DNA of 64,000 nt, taken from Patagioenas fasciata. Its lineage: Eukaryota > Chordata > Aves > Columbiformes > Columbidae. Positions 43,201 through 56,004 of the stretch are shown in pieces. The stretch spans positions 1,528,969 through 1,592,968 of the forward strand of contig NC_092525.1 of assembly GCF_037038585.1 (NCBI RefSeq). Direction: 5' to 3'. Below the pieces are notes generated by a model that made no database searches, was not told the origin of the DNA, and worked only from the letters and a program-made list of their open reading frames with translations. Position 1 is the stretch's first letter. The number at the start of each line of letters is the position of its first letter. The position numbers and the translations under genes were made by a program.

Positions 43201-44546
43201 GTCAATATACTGTATGGTTAAGATCATTTTCAACAAAGAACGCCAGTCATGTGGAGTAAGTTCGTAAGAGGAGCTTAATGCTTCAAAAATGTATAACAAA
43301 TGATAAAGTAACCCCATTTTCTTTAGCTAATGTTGGTAATTCCTTTACAACATCATATGGTAGCTGCTGAAAGCCTGGAGATTGCTGTTCACAACAGATC
43401 ACTGGGCATGCCGTAACCACTTTCGAGTCTCCTGTTTTCAAAGCCTCTTCTCTACATTTATCCCACATGGTTTAATTAGTGCGCACTTTCAGTTGCAAAG
43501 TAACATCCGGGGGGAATAAATCAGGCTCTTACTCTGGGTCCGTCGGGCCAGGATCAAGGGGCTTGTCAGGCGACTCCCACAAACCATCATTTGCCAAAAG
43601 TGTTCACTGTAGTGTACATGCAGGGGCTTTGTTATCAGCCAATCCTTTATCCACTACTACATCTGTGGTCAGTGCATTTTTGCCTAATCTATCTACAGGA
43701 TCCCCCTCCTTCCCTGGCAAGGGAGGAGCAGAAGGTTCACAATTAGTTGCAACCCGCGCAACTACTTCCTTCTGAGTCGCTATTAAAGCAGACATAATTT
43801 TTGCCCAAGTAGATAAATATTCACAAGCAGCTTTATCTCCAGTTGCTGCCTGTTCATATAATTCTCGTTCAACTTTCTGCCATGCCTCCAACTAAAATGT
43901 TCCAGTTGTAGGAAAGTCCAGCACATGATCAGCAAGCCTTTCTTATAAAGTCATTAATCGGACTACTGGTACATTGTGATTTTGCTTTCTTAATAAAAGT
44001 TGAAGGACATCTAGGGTTTGTTTGGTTCAAGGGATAACTTCCCTCCTATGGTTCCAAATTGCTCATCTTTTCTTGCTGATGGGTGCACGCTGTGGTTTCT
44101 GTTTCCTGGCTCTGTTTCCCTGTCCTTGTTCAATTGGGCTTTGCCACCAGAACGGCTGCTGCCTTTACAGCCGCACTCAAAGTCCCTGTTCGGGTGCCAT
44201 TTGTAGTGAATGTGGCACCGACTCTCTTTTAAGGTGAGACAAGAGACATTTGTTACAAACTCAGGTTTGCATTTATACTCGCTATGATGCTTGCTCAAGC
44301 ATTTGCTGATTTGGTAAGTTCGTCATAACATAAGTGATATATTGGTACTGCCATAAAAGCATCGTTGTCTATACCACAAGCTACCCCCGTCATCCCCCTT
44401 GATGTATCATTCCTGTACCAATCCCTCTGTCCTCGATGTATCACGTAGCATACAGTACATGCTTCTTGTGTTATTCCACTAATGATTGTTCTCACGCTGT
44501 CAACTCTCACAGTTTCTCATAGGCCCAATGTCAGAATACTGCCACA
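40254..44546 (-). mobile_element. Copy 2 of the retroviral mosaic (Ser-primed LTR end plus truncated ERVK)
   Basis: Identical in order and in all translated fragments to 11420-15712: serine primer site 40254-40271, LTR end 40272-40412, YMDD 41985-41996, lysine primer site 44182-44199, LTR 44202-44546. The breakpoints are the same, so the elements inserted and decayed before the 34-kb unit was amplified. Confidence 0.9.
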
Positions 44547-46790
44547 ATCACCTTTCTCCTTCCTTGAGCTCTCCTGACCTGCGGTTCCACCACTGTTGTC
44601 TTCTTTCTTGATCCCTCTTGACTCACAGGTGCCCTCCAATCCTCTTTCTCGATCACTCTTCCTCACAGGTTCGCCTCCTTCCTTACTTTTCCTTTGCACG
44701 CTGCTCCACCTGAAGAGAAACACACAGAGGACTGAGCTACATCAGCCCCAGGGCACTACAGTCAGACGGGGGCTGAATCTGGGGGCTGACACCTCCCCAC
44801 ACCCCACAGCGTGCCCGCCTTGCCTTGGCCCCGGCCCCTCACACAGCCCTTCCCCTCAGCTCTGCCCCTCCGCTGCAGCACAGCTTCCGCACATGCCCTG
44901 CTCAGGCTGGACCCCAGTTTCATGGGTTAGAGATATCATAGCTCAGTACAAATCCCCACGGTCCTCACCTGCTGTTTGGTGCTTGTGGAGGGTCACACTC
45001 CCTGTGCCCCAGGACACTGGCCCTGCCCGGCCCTGCGGGAGTGTCTGGAGCTGCCGCTGGCTGGTTCTCCAGCTTTAGGGTCACCCGCAGAAGCCCGCTC
45101 TCCTCAGCTCTGCACACCCATCCAGTTGCGCCGCCCAGGCAAAGTCAGCTTCACCCTCTGCTCTACACCTCACCTGCAAACAACCAACTTTCAACTGACA
45201 ACTGTCCAAAACCCACCGACAAACTCTCCAAATCTCAGCCTTTCGCTTGCAACTGCTGCCTCTAGTGCATCTCACAGACAAGCCTTCAAAATCCCCTCAT
45301 CCTGCAATAATACTCCAGCACTGATCACCTGCGGGAACAACTACCACAATACCAGGCAAACACCAACCAGTTCTGGCACGGAAATATCACTTTCTCCTCA
45401 AGATTCCACCCTACACCAACTGCTGACAAACACACGCTGTCCTCACCAAAGCCAAACGCTGCAACAACCAGCGACAACTCAAATTTGCGTGGGCGGTGCA
45501 AAATTGCAGGGGTGAGCTAACGCAGAGCTGGGCTTGAAAGCTGCAGAGTGTGCACCCTGTGCTATAACGTGGCGAGCTACTGCCATTCTGCCTTCTCCCT
45601 GGGAGAAGCGCGTGAGCAGAGGCTGCTTCAAGGCACGATGGGAACGGTTTGGTTCTCCGGGTCTCTCAGGGCGAGAGCGATAAATGTGATCTGTGTCGTG
45701 GCGCAGGAACTTCCCGTACACTTGCTCCTCCATTCGGTCTCGGGTGCTGCAAGAGAGGGAGCGAGAGATTCAGGGCAAGATTGACAACCTCGGCGTCCCC
45801 GTCCCAGCCACGGGTCACCCAAACCTGCAGACATCCCGGGAGGCCCCCTAAGATTTACACTCCCCTATGCCCCACCCTTGAAGCCTGGACATCGCCAGAA
45901 CCATAGAGCAAGTATTTCTTGAGGAGGCACCCAAAGGGTCCGTGTTCTCTTTCAGGCAGATGCTAGCGCAAGATTGCAAATCATCTCACAGCTACCAGGA
46001 AGGTAAAAAATAACGTCTTGAAATGGGAAAGGAACAGGTATTGTTTCTCTTCATCACCTCCCTCATTGCCACGTTATCAAGGTCTCCCGCAATGTTCCAC
46101 AGGAAACTTGAAGCTTGGAATTCCTGGTATTCTGAACCTGGGCAAGAAAGGAAGAAAAGCATGAGACTGATCATAAAGAGGGTGGCTGCTCGTAACATGG
46201 AAAGAGCAGTAACAAGGTAAAAAGATATCACTTTTCCTTAGAGAGCTCTCAAAGCTGCCTGTTAAGGACAAGAAAAACAAACTTGTGACGGACCATTACT
46301 TAAAATCCAAGGCCCAGGAAGCGATCTAATGTACATTGAAACGCGGGCCACGAGACAGTGGAAGTGCCACGAGCTGAGACTGAAGGGACAGAGGATGAAT
46401 TTCCAAAGAAGTTTAGGTTTCGATGTCAAAACGGAAAATTCTACGTCATTAAAATATAATGCAAAAGTCAGTGTAAAATCAAGTAAGGCAACGACTCCAA
46501 ATGAACTCCCAGGCGCTTCAGTCACTCAGCAGATCAAAAATGCGGATCATTTCTCACCTGCCCACCTCCCAAACCCCAGCCTATGTCCCCTGCTTCCAGC
46601 TTACCTGAGCCCAGATTAAAGGAGGATTTCAGAGGCCATGCCAAGTTCTGCTGCTCCTCGTTCGGGTTGCCAGTCTTCCTCCTCGCTCTGGAATTGCAGG
46701 TCAACCGCCTTCCTGTTCTTCTTTGATTGACGCTGAGCTGCCGCGTTACCCGCTGCCGTCTGAGCGGATCTCGGGGAGCCTCTGGAACCG

Positions 46791-49700
46791 CCAGAGCGCT
46801 CCCCCCACCAACATTCTCTTGCCTTGTTTTCGGGGTTCCTCTTCACCAGCTGAGGCGCCCTCCCACCCCCCGCCGCCCTCTTACCTTTTTCTAGAGGTCT
46901 CTTGAGCCACCAGCAAGCTCCCCCGCACCTTCCCTCAGCGATCTTGGCCCGCCAGAGGCCTGCCCCTCGTCAGCCTCCTCCCCTTTTCCTGGGTGCTGCT
47001 TGAACCACTGGTGGGCTCCCCTCCACCATCCTCTCGTCCTTTGTAGGGGAGTCTCGTGACTCACCAGAGCGCTCTCCGCCGTTGCCTTGCTGGGGTTATT
47101 GACACCGCTTGACTTGCCAGAGTGCTCCCCCTCGCAGTTCTCTTGTTGGATTTCTTGGGACCTTTTGAACCATTGGAACAACGGGAATGCTCCCCCCCAC
47201 TGTGACCTTGCCTTTCTTCAGTGCCATCTTGACGTGCTGGAGCACTTCCCCGCGCCGTCCTCTTGCCTTTTACTGGGGAGTCTCTTGAATATCCACAGCA
47301 CTCCCCCCTGCCATCCTTTACCAGATTTTTTGACACTTCTTGACATCTCGGAGTGCTCTCACTCACCCTTGTCTTGCCTATTTTCAGGGCGCTCCTGTCC
47401 CGCTGGATGCTCCTCCCTGCTGTCCTATTGCCAGATTGAGAATTCTCGACCTGTCCCAGCGCTACCCCACCGTCCTTCTGCCTTCTAACTGGGAAGTCAC
47501 TTGAAGAACTGGAGCACTCCCCCCTGCTGTCCTCTTGCCTTTCTTCACTGAGATTTTGGCCTGCCAGAGCACTCCTCCCTGTTGTCCTCTCACTGGATTT
47601 CTTGGGACCTCTTGACCCACTGGGTTTCTCCTCCTGCTGTCCTTTTGCCTTTCTTTAGTACAATCTCAGCCTGCTGGAGCGCTCCCCCTCGCCGTCCTCC
47701 TGCTGGATTTCTTGGAACCTCTTGACCCCTTAGGGCGTTCCCCCTGCCACCCTCTTGTGGTTTTTGGGGGAGTCTTGTGATCAACCAGGCCGTTTCCCCC
47801 CACCATCCTCTTCCCCTTTTCCTGGGTGCTTCTTGATCCACCAGAGTGCTCTCAAAGCTGCCTGTTACCATCCTCTAACCATTCTCTTGCCTTTTTTGGT
47901 GGAGTCTTGTGACTCACCGGAGCGTTCTCCACCATTGTCTTGCTGGATTTGTTGACATCGCTTGACCTGCCGGAGCGCTCCCCCTCACAGTTCTCTTCCT
48001 GGATATCTTGGGACATTTTGAACCACTGGGGGGCTCCCACCCGCCATCCTCTTACCGCATTTATTGAGACGTCCTGATCTGCCAGAGCGTTCCCCCTCGC
48101 CGTCCTCTTGCTGGATTTCTTGGGATGCCTTAAACAACTGTGGGGCTCCCACCCACCATCCTCTAACCGCATTTATCGAGATTTCCTGATCTGCTGGAGC
48201 GCTCCCCCTTGCCGTCCTCTTGCTGGATTTCTTGGGATCTCTTGGACCACTGGGGGGGCTCCCACCCCCCATCCTCTTACCGCATTTATTGAGACTTCCT
48301 GATCTGCTGGATTGCTCTCCCCCTGGCCTTCCTCTTGCACTTTTTTGGGGGAGTCTTCTTCACACATCCGAGCGCTCTCCCTCACCCTTGTCTTGCCTCT
48401 AGTCAGGGCGCTCTTCTCCCGCTGGAACGCTCCTCCCCGCCATCCTATTGCCAGACTGAGAATTCTTGACCTGCCGCAGTCCTGCCCCGCCATGCTCCTG
48501 CCTTCTGCCTGGGAAGTCACTTGAAGAACTGGAGCGCTCTCCCCCGCTGTCCTCTTGCCTTTCCTCAGTGGGATTTTGGCCTGCTAAAGAGCTCCTCCCT
48601 GTCGTCCTCTTGCTGGATTTCTTGGGACTTCTTGACCCATTAGGGCGTTCCCCCTGCCACCCTCTTGTGGTTTTTGGGGGAGTCTTGTGACCAACCAGGC
48701 CGTTTCCCCCCACCATCCTCTTCCCCTTTTCCTGGGTGCTTCTTGATCCACCAGAGTGCTCCCCTGCACCATTCTTTTGCCTTTTTTGGGAGAGTCTTGT
48801 GACTCGCCGGAGAGTTCTCCACCATTGTCTTGCTGGATTTCTTGACATCGCTTGACCTGCCGGAGCGCTCCCCCTCGCAGTTCTCTTGCTGGATTTCTTG
48901 GGACGTCTTAAACAACTGAGGGGCTCACACCCACCATCCTCTAACTGCATTTATCGAGATTTCCTGATCTGCCGGAGCGCTCGCCCCTGCTGTCCTCTTG
49001 CTGGGTTTCTTGGGACCTCTTGACCCACACGAGCTCTCCTCCCCACCGTCTTCTTGCCGGACTTATTGAGACTTCTTGACCCGCCAGAGTGTTCCCCCTC
49101 ATCATCCTCCTGCCTTTTTCTGGGGATTCTCTTCAACAACTGAAGAGCTCCCCCGCACTGTCCTCTTCCCTTTTTTCTGGGTGATTCGTGAATCACCGGT
49201 GAGCTTCTCCTTACCACCCTCTTGGGCTTTTTTCAGAGCAACCTTGACCCATCAGAGCACCCCCTCACCGTCCTCTTGCCAGATGTACTGAGGGTTCTTC
49301 ATCTGCCACAGCGCTCCCCCACGCCATCCTCTTGCTGGATTTCCTGGAACCTTGTGAACCACTGGGGGGCTCCCACCCACCATCCTTTTACCGCATTTAT
49401 TGAGACGTCCTGATCTGCCAGAGCGCTCCCCCTTGCCGTCCTCTTGCTGGATTTCTTGGGATCTCTTGGACCACTGGGGGGGCTCCCACCCGCCATCCTC
49501 TTACCGCATTTATCGAGACTTCCTGATCTGCTGGAGCGCTCCCCCTCGCCGTCCTCTTGCTGGATTTCTTGGGTCCTCTTGACCCATTAGGGCGTTCCCC
49601 CTGCCACCCTCTTGTGTTTTCTGGGGGAGTCTTGTGACCAACCAGAGTGCTCCCCCCCACCATCTTCTTCCCCTTTTCCTGAGTGCTTCTTGATCCACCA

Positions 49701-50624
49701 GAGTGCTCCCCTGCACCATTCTCTTGCCTTTTTTGGGGGGAATCTTGTGATTCACCGGAGCGTTTTCCACCATTGTCTTGCTGGATTTCTTGACACCGCT
49801 TGACCTGTTGGAGCGCTCACCCTCACAGTTCTCTTGCTGGATATCTTGGGACCTCTTGAACCACTGGGGAGCTCCCACCTGCCACCTTCTTACCGCATTT
49901 ATTGAGACTTCCTGATCTGCTGGATTGCTCTCCCCACCGGCCTTCCTCTTGCACTTTTTGGGGGAGTCTTCTTGACACGTCCGAGTGCTCTCCCTCACCC
50001 TCGTCTTGCCTCTAGTCAGGGCGCTCTTCTCCCGCTGGAACGCTCCTCCCCGCCATCCTATTGCCAGACTGAGAATTCTTGACCTGCCGCAGTCCTGCCC
50101 CGCCATGCTCCTGCCTTCTGCCTGGGAAGTCACTTGAAGAACTGGAGCGCTCTCCCCCGCTGTCCTCTTGCCTTTCCTCAGTGGGATTTTGGCCTGCTAA
50201 AGAGCTCCTCCCTGTCGTCCTCTTGCTGGATTTCTCGGTACCTCTTGACCCACTGGGTCTCTCCTCCTGCCGTCCTTTTGCCTTTCCTTAGTACATTCTT
50301 GGTCTGCTGGAGTGCTCCCCCCCACCATCCTCTTGCTGGATTTCTCGGGACCCCTTGTCCCATATAGGACATTCCCCGCCACCACCATCCTGGTGTGTTT
50401 TTTAGGAGAGTCTTGTGATCGACCAGAGCGCTCCCCCCTTGACATCCTCTTCCCCTTTTTCTGGGTGACTTTTGAACCACTGGTGAACTCTCCCCCATCA
50501 TCCTCTTGCCACATATATTGAGACTTGTTGATCCGCCAGAGCGCTTCCCCCACTGTCCTCTTGCCAGATTTACTGATACCTCTTGTCCTGTCAGAGCGCT
50601 CCCTCTCGCAGTCCTCTTTGTTCA
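46791..50624. repeat. Copy 2 of the 56-bp minisatellite
   Basis: Identical in length and in every long frame to 17957-21790. Minisatellites change copy number quickly, so unchanged length implies that the two units are extremely young or are the same locus assembled twice. Confidence 0.9.
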
Positions 50625-52379
50625 GTTTGTAGGGTAGGAGGGGGGATCTCTGATTACAGAAAGGTCCCTTTGTTCTAGGAGACATTCCCTTGCTCCATGC
50701 TTCAGGTTGCCCATCTTCCCTCTCATTTTCAATATGCACGTCCATCACCTTCCTCCTCTTCTTTCTTGATCCCTCGACTCCCGCATGAACTCAAATCCTC
50801 TTTCTTGATCACTCTTTCTCGTAAGTTCACAACCTTACTTTCCTTTCTTGCTTTCGCCTTTGTGAGCTGCTCCACCCAAACCGAAATGCCCTGAAGACAG
50901 AAATACACCCACCCCAAGCCCGTACAGTCACATAGGGGGTGAGTCCGCTCGCTGACGCATCCCCACATCCCACAGCAAGCCCACCTTGCCTTGGCCCCGG
51001 CCCCCCGCACAGGCCTTCCCACCAACCCAGCCCCTCCGTAGCAGCACAGTTTCCCAGCATGCACCCCACAAAGACTTTCTTTGCCAGTCACCCCTGGCAC
51101 TTACAGCAACACACCACATCAGCATCAAGAGCCCTGGGAGTGGAGAGCTGGCCAGGCCCTCACCCCGGCAGGATCCTCTTCCCCCTCCTTTAGCTGATGG
51201 CAGACAGACAAGACACCTCCCAAGAGGTGTCCAGTCCTCTCTCTCAACCACTCATGAGTACAAAAGCCCAGCCTCTACTCACCCACCCCGCCTCCCAAAA
51301 CCCCACCAGCAGCCCCTGGTCCCAGCTGAACAGCAGCCAGTGCTGAAGATCTGGCTCGTGTTGTCGGACACAACCTTCCCATGGATGTCTGGGCCCCTGA
51401 GCAGTTTCCAGGGGTGGGAGGGCGCAGTCCTGATTACAGGGAGGTCCCTGTCCCAAGGGGGACATTTTCTTCCTCCTCACTCCTGAGTCGCAGCTCCATC
51501 ACCTTCCTCCTCTTCTTTCTTGATCCCTCCTGACTCGCAGCTCTACCACCGTCATCTTCTTTCTTGATCCCTGTTGACTTGCAGATGCACTCCAATCCTC
51601 TTTCTTGATCGCTCTTCCTCGTAGGTTCACCACCTTCCTCTTCTTTCTTGCTTTCGCCTTTGCGAGCTGCTCCACCCGAACAGAGATGCACAGAAAACAA
51701 AAGTATACCCACCCCAGGCCCGTACAGTCACACGAGGGGGCGAGTCCGGTCGCTGACGCATCCCCACACCCCACCACAAGGCCACCTTGCCTTGGCCCCG
51801 GCCCCCCGCACAGGCCTTCCCACCAACCCAGCCCCTCCGTAGCAGCACAGTTTCCCAGCATACACCCCACCACAAGTCCACCTTGCCTTGGCCCCGGCCC
51901 CCCGCACAGGCCTTCCCACCAACCCAGCCCCTCCGTAGCAGCACAGTTTCCCAGCATGCACCCCACAAAGACTTTCTTTGCCAGTCACCCCTGGCACTTA
52001 CAGCAACACACCACACCAGCATCAAGAGCCCTGGGAGTGGAGAGCTGGCCAGGCCCTCACCCCGGCAGGATCCTCTTCCCCCTCCTTTACCTGCTGGCAG
52101 ACAGACACCTCCCAAGGGATGACCACCCTGCTCCCTTAACTGCTCCCAAGTCCAAGAGCCCAGCCCCTGCTCACCACCCCCACCTCCCAAAACACAGCCA
52201 ACAGCCCCTGCTCCCATTTTACCACTTTACCCCCGAGCACGGTTTCTAGGGGTGGGAGGGGGACGCACTAATCACAGATCGTTCCCTGTGCTTAAGGATA
52301 CATTCTCCTTCTCGCTGGCTCAGCCTGCCCATCTTCCTCCTCACTCTTGACTCGTAGCTCCAATCCTCTTTCGTGATCG

Positions 52380-53371
52380 CTCTTCTGTGTCAGTACACGG
52401 AAGACCGGGCACATGAGAAACTGCAAGAGTCAACAGCATGAGAACAAGCATTAGTGGAAAAATACAAGAACAAAGGACTGTATGCTATGTGATACATCAA
52501 GGACAGAGGAGTTGATACAGGATTGATGCATCAAGGACAGAGGGACAGCTTGTGATAGACAAAAAAGGTGTTTATGGCAGTGACTTTGGTGGGAACACAA
52601 AACACATCACTTATGTAATGACTAACTTAGCTAATCAACAAATGCTTGAGCAAGCATCATAGCGAGTATAAACGCAAGCCTGATTTGTAATAAACATCTC
52701 TCATTGCACCTTAAAAGAGAGTCCGTACCGCATTCGCTACAAATGGCGCCCTGGAACAGGGACTTTCAGCGTGCCTATAAAGGCAGTAGCCGCTCTGGTA
52801 GCGAAGCCCAATCGAACCAGGAAACAGGACCGGGAACCAGGACAGTGCACGCCCACCACCAACGAAAGGTGAGCGATTGGGAACCATGGGAGGGAAGTTA
52901 TCCCTTAAGCAAAGACAAACCCTGGATGTCCTTCAACATGCGCTACAAACGCAAAATCAGGATGTATCAGGGGTCTGATTGGTGAGTTTATTAGAATGGA
53001 TTGCTAATCATGTGCTAGACTTTCCTACAACTGGTACATTTCAGTTGGAGACATGGCACAAAGATGAATGAGAATTATATGAACAGGTAACGACTGGAGA
53101 TAAAGCTGCTTGCAAAATATTCATCTACTTGGGGAAAAATTATGACTACTAAGATACAGGATACAGGACTGATACATCAGGGACAGAGGGACAGCTTACT
53201 ATAGAAAAAAATGCGTATATGGCAGTTACATCGCTCATGTCATGTCTAACTTAGCTAAAGAGCAAATGCTTGAGCAAGCATCATAGCGAGTATAAATGCA
53301 AACCTGAGTTTGTAATAAATGTCTCTCATGGCACCTTACCGTGAGTCCACGCCAGATTCGCTACACTCTTC
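52380..53371 (+). mobile_element. Copy 2 of the deleted ERVK with target duplication
   Basis: Identical to 23546-24537, with the same CTCTTC duplications, gag fragment and truncated 3' LTR. Confidence 0.9.
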
Positions 53372-54605
53372 CTCATAGGTTCACCACCTTCCTCTCCTTC
53401 CTTGCTTTTCCTTTGCACGCTGCTCCACCTGAAGAGAAACACACAGAGGACTGAGCTACACCAGCCCAAGGGCACTACAATCAGACAGGGGCTGAGTCCG
53501 GGGGCTGACACCTCCCCACACCCCACAACGAGCCCACCTTGCCTTGGCCCCGGCCCCTCGCACATGCCTTAGAGATATCATAGCTCAGTACAAATCCCCA
53601 CAGTCCTCACCTGCTGTTTGGTGCTTGCGGAGGGTCACACTCCCTGTGCCCCAGGGCACTGGCCCTACACGGCCAAGCTCGGCAGCGGGACTGTCTGGAG
53701 CTGCCGCTGGCTGGTTCTCCAGCTTTAGGGTCACCCGCAGAAGCCCGCTCTCCTCAGCTCTGCACACCCATCCAGTTGCGCCGCCCAGGCAAAGTCAGCT
53801 TCACCCTCTGCTCTACACCTCACCTGCAAACAACCAACTCTTCAACTGACAACTGTCCAAAACCCACCGACAAACTCTCCACACCTCAGCCTTTCGTTTG
53901 CAACTGCTGCCTCTAGTGCATCTCACAGACAAGCCTTCAAAATCCCCTCATCCTGCAATAACACTCCAGCACTGATCACCTGCGGGAACAACTACCACAA
54001 TACCATGCAAACACCAACCACTTCTGGCACGGAAATATCACTTTCTCCTCAAGATTCCACCCTACACCAACTGCTGACAAACACACGCTGTCCTCACCAA
54101 AGCCAAACGCTGCAACAACCAGCGACAACTCAAATTTGCGTGGGCGGTGCAAAATTGCAGGGGTGAGCTAATGCAGAGCTGGGCTTGAAAGCTGCAGAGT
54201 GTACACCCTGTTGTTTAACGTGGCGAGTCACTCCCATTCTGCCTTCTCCCTGGGAGAAGCGCATGAGCAGAGGTTGCTTCAAGGCACGATGAGAACGGTT
54301 CGGTTCTCCGGGTCTCGGAGGCGAGAGTAATAAATGTGGTCTGTGTCGTGGCGCAGGAACTTCCCATCCACTTGCTTCTCCATTCAGTCTGGTGCTGCAA
54401 GAGAGGGAGAGAAAGAAAAAGTTAGGACCGAGTTAACAACCTCATCATCCCTGACCCCTAACCTGCAGGAATCCTAGGAGGCCTGATATAAGTTTTGCTC
54501 ATCTCCCTGTCTTTGCTGGAATACTTTACTGTATAAATTTCTGTCATCAACATTCTCTTAACCGATCTGATGTGTTCATAGTTCCTAGCCCAGCATCCTT
54601 TCCTC

Positions 54606-55281
54606 AAAGTACCTCAGCATTTCCCTTTGAAACCACACCTTAGTGCCATCCCGTCCCAGAGCTACCTCAGCATTTCCCACTGCAGCCTCTGCGATGCCAT
54701 CTCCTCCCTGAGGTACCTCAGCCTTTACCACCAAAACCTCTCTCCCTTCCGTCCTCTCCTTTAAGTCCCTCACCCTTTCCCGCCAAAGCCTCCCCCGATG
54801 TCATCACCTCCCTGAGGTACCTCAGCCTTTCTCGTCAAAGCCTCCCCCAATATCATCCCCTCCCTGAGGTACCTCAGCCATTCCCGTCAAAGCCTCCCCC
54901 GATATCATCCCCTTCCCGAGGTAGCTCAGCCTTTCCTGTCAAAACCTCCCCCGATATCATCCCCACCCCGAGGTACCTCAGCCTTTCCTGTCAAAGCCTC
55001 CCCCGATATCATCCCCACCCCGAGGTACCTCAGCCTTTCCTGTCAAAGCCTCCCCCGATATCATCCCCTCCCCGAGGTACCTCAGCCTTTCCTGTCAAAA
55101 CCTCCCCCGATATCATCCCCTTCCCGAGGTACCTCAGCCTTTCCTGTCAAAGCCTCCCCCGATATCATCCCCACCCCGAGGTACCTCAGCCTTTCCTGTC
55201 AAAGCCTCCCCCGATATCATCCCCTCCCCGAGGTACCTCAGCTTTTCCCACCTAAGCTCCTCCCGCGCCGTCCCGCCCTCA
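54606..55281. repeat. Copy 2 of the 52-bp minisatellite
   Basis: The same 13 copies in the same order of variants as 25772-26447. Confidence 0.93.
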
Positions 55282-56004
55282 GGTTCCTCCGCCGCTCCCT
55301 CCGTTCCCGGCCCCCCCCGCCCCTCGCGCCCCCCCTTGGCGCTCCCGACCCGCCGCTGCCCCCTCCCGCTCGCTTTCCTCCCTCTGTCCTGTGTCACTAC
55401 GGGGGCTCCCCCCTCCGCCCCACGGCCCCGCCCGAGCCCCGCGCAGCGCTCAGCGCGGGGCTCCCTTCCCTCACAGCCGCCCGCGTGTTTCCCCCTCGCC
55501 CCGGCCTGGGGCCGCGCTGTTGCGGCTGGCTGCCCCTCGCCTTCCTCCTTCCGAAACCAGCCCGTCTGTCACCCTCCAGCCTCGCCCCTCAGCCGGTCCC
55601 GGGCCGTCCCCGTCCAGTCTCCCCACTGTCCGCCCGCCCCTCGCTCACCGCCGGCCCCGCCATTCCTCCCGCGCTGCTCCAGCCGCCGCACCGCCGGCAC
55701 GCGCTCCGCGGCCCGCGCACTTACGCAGCGTGTCCCCGCCCATCCCGCGCAGGAGCCAATCCCGTCCGCGTCCGCCACCGGGCTGCGCCCCCCCCCCCCG
55801 CCTCCGCGCCCGGCACTGGCCCCCCCTGCCCCTCGCCTCCCTTCCGGAGCCACCGGCGGCCGCAGAGCGGCGCTGTCCGCCCGCAGGGCGGGGCCGGGAG
55901 CTTTCAGGCTGCGTCTGCCCGGGACCGAGGGCTCTGCCGCCTGCCCGGGACAGCCCGGGACCGAGGGCTCCGCCGCTGCAGCCCGTTTCGTGCCGTTTGC
56001 ACCC
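55244..56004. promoter_or_regulatory. Copy 2 of the CpG island next to the 52-bp array
   Basis: Identical to 26410-27170. Confidence 0.6.
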